From: Prostheceraeus crozeri
Taxonomy: Eukaryota; Platyhelminthes; Polycladida; Euryleptidae
Length of the DNA: 64,000 nt
Assembly: GCA_907163375.1 (NCBI GenBank)
Contig: CAJQUW010005698.1
Coordinates: 85,162 to 149,161 of the forward strand
Reading direction: 5' to 3'
Shown: positions 58,200 through 64,000 of the stretch, piece after piece
Layout of the letters: every line of letters starts with the position of its first letter
Numbering within the stretch: position 1 is the stretch's first letter
The notes under the pieces: generated by a model
Database searches by the model: none
What the model saw: only the letters and a program-made list of their open reading frames with translations
Told to the model about the DNA's origin: nothing
Translations under genes and position numbers: made by a program

Positions 58200-60335
58200 T
58201 TATTAACAAATCTAGCTACTGAAAATATAGACAGATTATGGAGTTTACAAAGCGTTTTATTTTAATCGCAGTTCTAAGGTTAGAATACATGCTTAGTGCA
58301 TTGTTTGAAAACAAAATTCGGTTAATATCAGTTTAAAGTAATGATTTGGAAAGAGCTAATGAAATTTGATCTTATAGACTGTTTCATATAAATTAGACTT
58401 GCAAGTATTTCCATGTTATCGTTCTCTACACGGACTTTTACTTACACATCTATGAGACTGACATACAGAAATATGTAGAATATCTCTTAAGTCAGGTCAA
58501 GCTCACACTTGCCATCAACAATATATCATGCAGCAATTCTACCTTCTGCATTATCTTTCAATTTTTTTGTATGAATTTTAGGCCTATTTGATTGATTAAA
58601 GAAACTTTTAATGTCTAGTCTATCGCTGCCTAAAATTCAAACAATCAAAATATATTGATTATTAATTTGATCAATTTTTGATTACTTTGATGATTAGTGG
58701 TATTAATTTTGTCGGTCCTTTCCAAAATTACTCTAAAATGCATCATTGTTTATGCATAATGTGCAATATATGAAATTTCAATTATGTACATGTCAGAGTT
58801 AAGAATGACTTGAACAAAAGACAACTATCCTACTTATCGAGACATGAGATCTATCTATAGGTTTATCCCCTTTATATTTTTTGATCATTTTGAAAATTAG
58901 CCGTTAAGTTTAAGTTGCTTACCTAACATTGATCATGCAACTACGTCTAAGAAAATATAGACCGATTAATGAAGCGTTTATAAAAAAGAGATGATTGCAT
59001 GTTATCAAGTAGCTGCGATTATCCGATTATTATTCAGCGATGGTATTATTATTATTTTTCTTAAATGTTTGGACAATCAAAATATGATTGCTGCCAACAG
59101 GACTGTATGTTAGCATCACCTTCACCCTTGTAAAAATTCCACCTCATAACTGGACTTTCATGTGTCCGTCTCATCAACCACGAAATCTGGCCAGCCGCCG
59201 TGAACAGATACAGCTGCCCAACCATGTGCTTCCATTATTGACATTGAGCTTTTCTGTCAAGCATCTATCCTGTGAAGAGTAATTTATAGCAATATGAAGC
59301 ACATGGTGCACATGCATGTACTTCACTACTCATTGAAAATTTATCTCGTTTGCATACTTCTCGAGTTACATCTTCAGCACATTTTGAGTCTGCCACACCG
59401 GTGAACTGCGCAATAATATTTCAAGCGAATTTAATTAGTAGATTGCTGTCACTCTGTTAGCAGAACTGTTATGACTAAGTAAATTATCTTTTTTATCTTG
59501 TCGAAATTCCAGTATTAAATTTTTACAGAACATCTGAGATGAAACGTAAGAAATGCCCAATGTCTATCACAACCAAAGTGTTACTTACTTTGATCACAAC
59601 AATCATGAACTGAAATTTTTTGCAAGACATGTTTTGTACACAAATTTGACTTGTCTTTTCATTTTCAATACATCAATTTCTTACATATCAAGCTGTTTTA
59701 ACGATTCATCAATCCATCATCTCAAAACAGATTCATTGATTTAATTATCAAATTCGATCTTTGTTTAAGATAGTTGGATTTGAATATCTGTGTAGTATAC
59801 GATCCAGAGAAATGAATTCCTCCTTGCAAAATAATTAATTTCTACGATGCGATCGCTTCCGGGTGCGCCTCTCATTTATAACGAGTGAGTTTCTAGTTAA
59901 CCGTTGAGCTGAACCAAGATTTTCTCGTTAATGAGCTGATGTTGCTCAAGTTCCAACACTTCTCAAGGAGAATTGGGCTTTTATATTTATTCGAGCGATG
60001 TTTGAATCGAGATTGGGAACTTGAAGTCGTTTTCCTTATGCTAAAGCTATTACGACGGATGGGCCAGTCCGCTAAGAGCCGAGCGGACTGAGAATCCGAA
60101 AACGAACTTCATGTGAGAGTTAGATCAAAGTTAGGAAAGTTCAAATATATTTCGTGAGTATAGGCCTGCTTTATTTAGAAGTGTGCGATTAACGAAACGC
60201 TGCCATAGCAATGGTTCACTGTATGTAGAGCTTCGAAGCATTGTGAATATTATGATATCAATTGCTATTAATTTATAAACTAAAAATATGATGAATAACG
60301 ACTGCTGACAATCAAAAATAAATGGAATTGCAGCA
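58200..60335. other. gene-less stretch
   Basis: AT-rich sequence with short frames only; CAGTCCGCT/AGCGGACTG at 60066-60090 forms a small hairpin. Nothing else recognised. Confidence 0.5.
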
Positions 60336-60340
60336 ATACT

Positions 60341-60763
60341 AGGTGACATGCCACGCGTAATTACGGAACACCCCAAACATCCGTGGTTAAGGACATTCAA
60401 TTCTTCTAACCGCGTACATACGCGCTGCGCTAAGAGTCAGAAATCACTTGATCTGATGCTGTTAAAACATGGGGAATGTTTATGAATACGCGCGGGCGAG
60501 CGCTTACAGTTTGTGCGTCGTCTGCGGTTGTCTGCGCTGCCGCTTGATACACGGATGAACCGCTAAGCATGTTCTGTCTTCCCTAAGCATGAAATTGAGG
60601 TCCTATCACATTGTTTAGCCTCTGATACATGCAGACACATGAGACGCAAAGTCTATATAACAGGACACTGACTTATATAACAAATGTTTCAGCAATGTCT
60701 CGCATAGCCACGGATGTTTAGGGCCATGTATAATTACGCGTAATTGAGCGTGGCATGTCACCT
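60341..60763. mobile_element. MITE, 423 bp
   Basis: Starts AGGTGACATGCCACG and ends CGTGGCATGTCACCT-type inverted sequence, with the match continuing to AAACATCCGTGG on both sides. Perfect 5-bp duplication ATACT (60336-60340, 60764-60768). The interior is unusually CpG-rich (60480-60560). Confidence 0.75.
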
Positions 60764-61008
60764 ATACTAGTGAAGTGTCCTTTATTAACTGAGGCACCGC
60801 TAGAATTGCAACAACAATGACCGCCTTTCGCTGCTGTCTTCGTTCTAGTGATGTGAAAGGATTTGACAAATATGGGAGGACTCATTGTGAACTAAGATTG
60901 TAATTCCAAGAGAAATCACAATTTACATGAGGGCATATGAAAACTAAATTCTGAGCACTTTAGGCCAATTAATTAATAAGAGAAATAGCAATATATCTTA
61001 TTTGACGT

Positions 61009-61420
61009 CTTTAGGCCGTAGGCACACGGAATAAGTCATAAGCCATCGTTCGCAAGTTGCGTCACGATCCTCTACAACCAGTACGTCATTTTGACAATAT
61101 TTTTTCTCATGACATAAAACAAGCAGGCAGAGGAAGATATGATGTTATTCGAAAAATTTTTAAGAGCATAAAGCACAGGCACAGAGAATGACGCGTTATA
61201 TCATCACAACTTCGTCTCTATTGAAGTTCATCGCCCAAGGATTCTCAACCGGGTGACGGCATGTGACTTATGACTTATGGTATATTCCTGTGTGCCACCG
61301 TAATCCAAGGCGGCTTGTGGCTTATTACCATTGGTTAATTCTGCATGCCAGCTCACATTGAAACTTATTAAGTGCTGGAAATCTGTTTGCGGCTTGTCTA
61401 GTGTGCCTCCGGCCTGAAAG
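61009..61420. mobile_element. probable MITE, about 412 bp
   Basis: Inverted ends CTTTAGGCCGTAGGCACAC and GTGTGCCTCCGGCCTGAAAG (three mismatches). A second inner pair, GTCATAAGCCA and TGACTTATGACTTATGG, lies at 61033 and 61266. No target duplication identified and no coding sequence. Confidence 0.6.
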
Positions 61421-62639
61421 TAAGGAAAAAGTTTGTTGAATGAATTACTGGATGTAATCTAAACCTTTCAAGTTAATTTTTCAAAATAAAATTCATGAAA
61501 ATAATGCACGAGTAAAGCGAACACGTTGCTCAATGACTATCACAATGAATTTCTTCTCTGAAGAAAGTCTTTTGCAGCTATGAATAGGCATGGACAGCTA
61601 GAAATTCTATTATATAAAAATAGTATCCTATATAAATAGTAAAAATATGAAAATACTATTCTAACTGTCCATGGAATAGGCAACATCATAAACATCCTTG
61701 ATAGATTCTTACATTTCATTTTCAAACCGACAACAAATTGAGTTAAAAACTTACGCGGTCAATTAAGCAAATGTTAAGTCAATATAGGCTGCCATTCGAC
61801 AAAACAAGAAAATAAAACTAATGCAAGGGTAGTAGATTGTGAATATGGCTTCAAATATTTAAGTCAAGTATTAAATGTCCCTGAGTTAGATAGTCTATTG
61901 TAGCGGTTTTTGATCTAATATTTCTACGACTGTGCGTATATGAACAATTTGATAAAAGTGAAGTAAATTATTGATGAAATGTCAGAATTATCAAATAAGC
62001 TTTATGCAGTGATGGTTGATAGTGCGAATCATTGGCATTTCAATAGATGGAGCGCAGTTAATATGGCTAAAAAGCACAAGCATCTTTTCCGTGTGAAATG
62101 TGACAAACATGTAAACTTGCAAAGTGAACGGAAAAGAACTGAGCAAGCTGACATCTTTTAGTTGGGACTGACCAATTAACTGAACAGCTTAGCGCAAAAA
62201 AAAGAAGGTGAATGGCGAACTGAGTAAAAGAAGAAAACGTCAAATGAGCCATGAACTGGGTGAGCTGAAGAAACAGTCTTGGACGAATATACTGAATTCA
62301 GCACAGGCTACCTGCGTTTCGGAAACTTGCACGACGGAATGTACCACGTAGTAAGGTGTGGGTGAATTCTTAAATCATGAGCAACAATGAAGTATTGAAA
62401 ATAATGAATCGATTTTATTTCGAAATCAGAGACGTGTTCTTTCACGAAGCACATGCTTCTATGAATTCAGCAAAGCGCGTGAAGGGAATTAAAAATGAGG
62501 CTTTGATGTCGCAACTCTCACTGGGGGCTTGGACAGTCTGGATTCAGTCTGGAAGATAGTGATGCTATCAGTCACTCACTAGTGAAGCCCCACCATCTTT
62601 GCACTGCGTAAAGCAGCCGTGTATGATCGTGTCAGATAA
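61421..62639. other. gene-less stretch
   Basis: 60-codon frames at 61979 and 62377 have no recognised motif. Nothing else seen. Confidence 0.45.
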
Positions 62640-62770
62640 TATGTCGTTGACCTCACAATGCCATGATAATGGGAAATTCCTGATCCGAGTGAAAAAAACT
62701 CAGTGAGAGATTCGAACTCTCATTCCCGCTAACCATGCCGACGTGAAGGTCTACCTACGATATCGATCAA
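62640..62770 (-). repeat. tRNA-derived SINE fragment
   Basis: On the minus strand GAGAGTTCGAATCTCTC forms a perfect T-arm with a pol III B box (GTTCGAATC), followed by CACTGAG and a T run. No matching D-arm or acceptor stem is found, so it is not a tRNA gene; a decayed SINE fits best. Confidence 0.4.
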
Positions 62771-64000
62771 AAATTACACCTGACAGCGCACATGAATCGC
62801 AACACATCATCATCAGTTGAGATAGAGATTTGCAAAATTCACGTTTTCAGGGTTCTCATCCTCAAAATGTACTTTTTGTGCTTGCCTTCACAGCCTCCAA
62901 AAACTAGACACCACCGAAAGCGCTGGATGCCGAAGATCTACTTTTGCGAGTTTTACTTCATTCATCGACGAACACGATAACTCCGGTAATTTTTCAGCTG
63001 TCTGCTGATAAAATGCTGGATTAGTTACAAATATTCATGAGTAAAAAAACCCTGAGTGTAGAAAAACTGACAAAAGTGTCCTACGTTTTCAGAAGAGCGC
63101 AAATTAAGCAATTTCTTGAAAAACATCTGTGATGAATCTTGAAATGTGATAATTGACTATTTGAGCATCATTTACAGATCTACAACTGAATTCATGTGGT
63201 TGCTAGCCTAAAATCAGGCAGGCCGCGGCCAATCCCCAGACCCGGTTCCCACTTTGTTTATGATACAGATAACTGAAAAAGACGAAAATTACAATCTCAG
63301 AGAATGTCGAGTATAATACACACGTACAATCAATCTGCACCAAAGTTGACTATGGAATCATGCGTCTAAAGAATGGTCTCATGCATCATTGTATTGAAAT
63401 CCCTGTGTGCCAAGTAAAAAGCTGTTGTATGTAGCTGACCAGACGACGGAGATCATAATGATTTTTCAGCAAAAAAAGTAGCAAAAGTTTCCCAAGTAGT
63501 TTAAGGTTGTCGATGTTTTATTAATTCAAGTAGAATTCGTGAATGAACAGATCTTCGGTGTCCAGTGCCTTCGTTGGTCGATCGTAATGTTATTGCAAGA
63601 TAGCGATATCAGAAATAGTCGACTCAATTTATTTACCTGCACTACTTTTTAATCAAATTTTTCAAGCAAAGACTGCTGCATTTTCTCATTTCACACTGAA
63701 AAATATAGCTGAAAACTTGACTCTACTCTCAAAGACTTCTACATAGCTGAAAAAATTATTCAACATACCACTTACTACTTAATTTCATTAATTAAGTACG
63801 GCTGCACTAAATGTTATGCCAATATGCTATTTGGTCATTCATGAGAATCATCGGCTGATGTGGCCTACTTTTTGATCCAATATGCACTAGAAGTTTGTGG
63901 TCGAAAAAAACCGAAAGGAACCTGAACCAGAAATTGTTCGAAGGCAATCCATGTCCGATCTGACCCAGAGTTCATTATTGTTATTGAATTCATTTCATTT
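62771..64000. other. gene-less stretch to the window end
   Basis: AT-rich, short frames only, no recognised feature. Confidence 0.45.

Noticed and set aside
61979-62559. Two 60-codon frames as a small gene
   Set aside because: No shared motif, no splice signals joining them, nothing recognised.
62690-62770. Possible tRNA gene on the minus strand
   Set aside because: A good T-arm and T run exist, but no acceptor stem or D-arm matches; SINE remnant is more likely.

Overview
The window is nuclear DNA from an invertebrate animal. It is AT-rich, has one clear host gene split by GT-AG introns, and is otherwise packed with transposable elements of animal type (hAT, ZMYM1-like hAT, P/THAP9, piggyBac, Tigger/pogo, Ty3/gypsy, LINEs, MITEs). 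A marine invertebrate, possibly an echinoderm or another deuterostome, is my best guess from the general look of the repeats and the PHT-like transporter, but the sequence alone does not prove it. No bacterial genes, operons or CRISPR arrays are present.

Layout. 0-9 kb is a graveyard of DNA-transposon proteins on the plus strand: a hAT transposase (1-1.5 kb, cut by the window start), a P/THAP9-like C-terminal remnant (1.7-2.2 kb), local duplications (4-5 kb), a ZMYM1-like hAT pseudogene (5.3-6.5 kb) and a piggyBac pseudogene (6.9-8.4 kb). 9.5-11.3 kb is a non-autonomous hAT element with a perfect 8-bp target duplication. 14.1-16.5 kb is a three-level nest (hAT, then an element with GGGCCTGTTTCAT ends, then a repeat with TAGGTAGAGTG ends). 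16.6-21.6 kb is a minus-strand Ty3/gypsy element with two identical 168-bp LTRs, and 22.3-27.2 kb is a plus-strand Ty3/gypsy element whose 356-bp LTRs differ at one base; both have frameshifted coding regions.

28.9-31.5 kb is a Tigger/pogo element with an almost complete transposase, TA target duplication and terminal inverted repeats. It lies between two 190-bp inverted repeats. 35.7-38.0 kb is a large fold-back structure containing a 346-bp-arm palindrome. 38.0-40.3 kb is another non-autonomous hAT with a perfect 8-bp duplication and a nested MITE. 42-45 kb holds LINE fragments and MITEs.

45.8-57.6 kb is the only convincing host gene: a proton-coupled peptide/histidine transporter (SLC15A4/PHT-like) in three coding exons totalling 640 residues, with introns of 6.5 and 3.3 kb that carry LINE debris, including a LINE composite flanked by an 18-bp target duplication. 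57.6-64 kb has another copy of a dispersed repeat, two more MITE-like inverted-repeat elements and no recognised gene.

I see no convincing novel molecular system. The most useful observations are the very young but coding-defective LTR elements, the nested and palindromic non-autonomous elements with exact target duplications, the intact catalytic triad and PIP-box-like tail of the Tigger transposase, and the altered ExxER motif in the transporter.
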